The translations under genes and the position numbers were made by a program. A model generated the notes under the pieces. That model saw nothing but the letters and a program-made list of their open reading frames with translations. It was not told where the DNA came from and did no database searches. From the NCBI GenBank assembly GCA_903829815.1, contig CAIKRR010000042.1, forward strand, positions 1 to 54,213: 54,213 nucleotides of DNA, in the 5' to 3' direction. The DNA is from an uncultured Pseudomonadota bacterium (GTDB lineage: Bacteria; Pseudomonadota; Gammaproteobacteria; Burkholderiales; SG8-39). Shown here piece after piece: positions 54,002 through 54,213 of the stretch (position 1 is the stretch's first letter; every line of letters begins with the position of its first letter).

Positions 54002-54213
54002 TGGGCGCACAGACACTCGATCAGGATCGAATATATCCAGCCTGGCAAGCCACAGCAAAACGCGTACGTAGCGCGGTTCAACAGGACTGTGCGCTACGAG
54101 TGGCTGGCCCAGTACCACTTCGACACCATCGCCGAAGCACAGGATTTCGCCACTCGATGGATGTGGTCCTACAATTACGAACGCCCGAACATGGCCCTGG
54201 GCGGGCTCACCCC
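54002..54213 (+). pseudogene. IS3-family transposase C-terminal remnant
   Basis: From W-A-H-R onward the frame reads RIEYIQPGKPQQNAYVARFNRT, EWLAQYHFDTI, FATRWMWSYNYERPNMALGG, the conserved end of an IS3-type DDE transposase, cut by the window edge. The catalytic Glu of N-A-Y-V-E-R-F is Ala here (codon gcg at 54071-54073). The first two catalytic Asp residues are missing. Confidence 0.88.

Larger units (their letters stand above)
53660..54213 (+). other. Patchwork of gene remnants
   Basis: About 550 bp without an intact gene. From left to right it contains an IstB-like piece, a flotillin-like piece and an IS3-type transposase tail, each listed below. The first 80 bases show nothing recognisable. 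Confidence 0.7.

Overview
High-GC chromosome segment of a betaproteobacterium, most likely of the order Burkholderiales. The basis is gene content and order (gyrB-dnaN-dnaA facing rpmH-rnpA-yidD-yidC-mnmE, plus mnmG-rsmG-parA-parB), a GTP-type PEP carboxykinase and Burkholderiales-like protein sequences. The window holds the chromosome replication origin region and part of the centromere (parS) region. No tRNA, rRNA or CRISPR array was seen. Family names are recognised from motifs and gene order; no database search was run.

Layout. (1) 1-11070, all on the minus strand: a tightly overlapping conjugation module of the genomic-island type (MPF_G / PFGI-1-like). Read from right to left it contains pilin-like protein, small membrane protein, two more core-complex proteins, a VirB10/TrbI-like protein, a lipoprotein, a VirB4/TraC-type ATPase, two unrecognised exported proteins, a TraH-like exported protein, a TraG-N-like membrane protein, a small membrane protein, and the start of another P-loop ATPase cut by the window edge. 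(2) 11377-13692 minus: tungstate ABC transporter tupBCA, divergent from (3) 13799-16168 plus: an orphan molybdopterin hydroxylase large subunit of the CoxL form II type. (4) 16169-20949: parS sites, then mnmG, rsmG, parA and parB overlapping by 4 bases at each junction. (5) 21005-33347: housekeeping and accessory genes (NIPSNAP, VOC protein, HemJ/CopD-like protein, hydrolase, ferredoxin, VanZ-like protein, zinc metallopeptidase, pckG, AbrB-type permease, 2OG-Fe oxygenase-like protein plus methyltransferase, DEAD-box helicase, small membrane protein, a Tat-exported FAH-family protein). (6) 33371-42767: gyrB, dnaN, oriC, dnaA, rpmH, rnpA, yidD, yidC, mnmE. (7) 42875-48151 plus: a two-gene island, an AAA/DUF4143 ATPase joined without a gap to a 1339-residue NACHT-like NTPase with a C-terminal PD-(D/E)xK nuclease-like domain, preceded by a 30-bp palindrome that covers the first start codon. 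This is my best candidate for an undescribed system, probably anti-phage or anti-plasmid. (8) 48314-53626 minus: a catabolic/uptake cluster with a GntR/FCD regulator, FAH hydrolase, substrate-binding protein, two VOC enzymes, permease and ATPase, with a pair of TGTAT(A/G)CA sites 20 bp apart in front of the structural genes. (9) 53740-54213: a patchwork of gene remnants (IstB-like, flotillin-like, IS3-type transposase with its catalytic Glu replaced).

How it works together. dnaA, the DnaA boxes, dnaN and gyrB start and run replication; ParA, ParB and parS segregate the origin. rpmH, rnpA, yidD, yidC and mnmE supply ribosome, RNase P, membrane insertion and tRNA modification functions. Accessory DNA lies on both flanks of the conserved core: a conjugation module on the left, and the NTPase/nuclease pair, catabolic cluster and insertion-sequence debris on the right.
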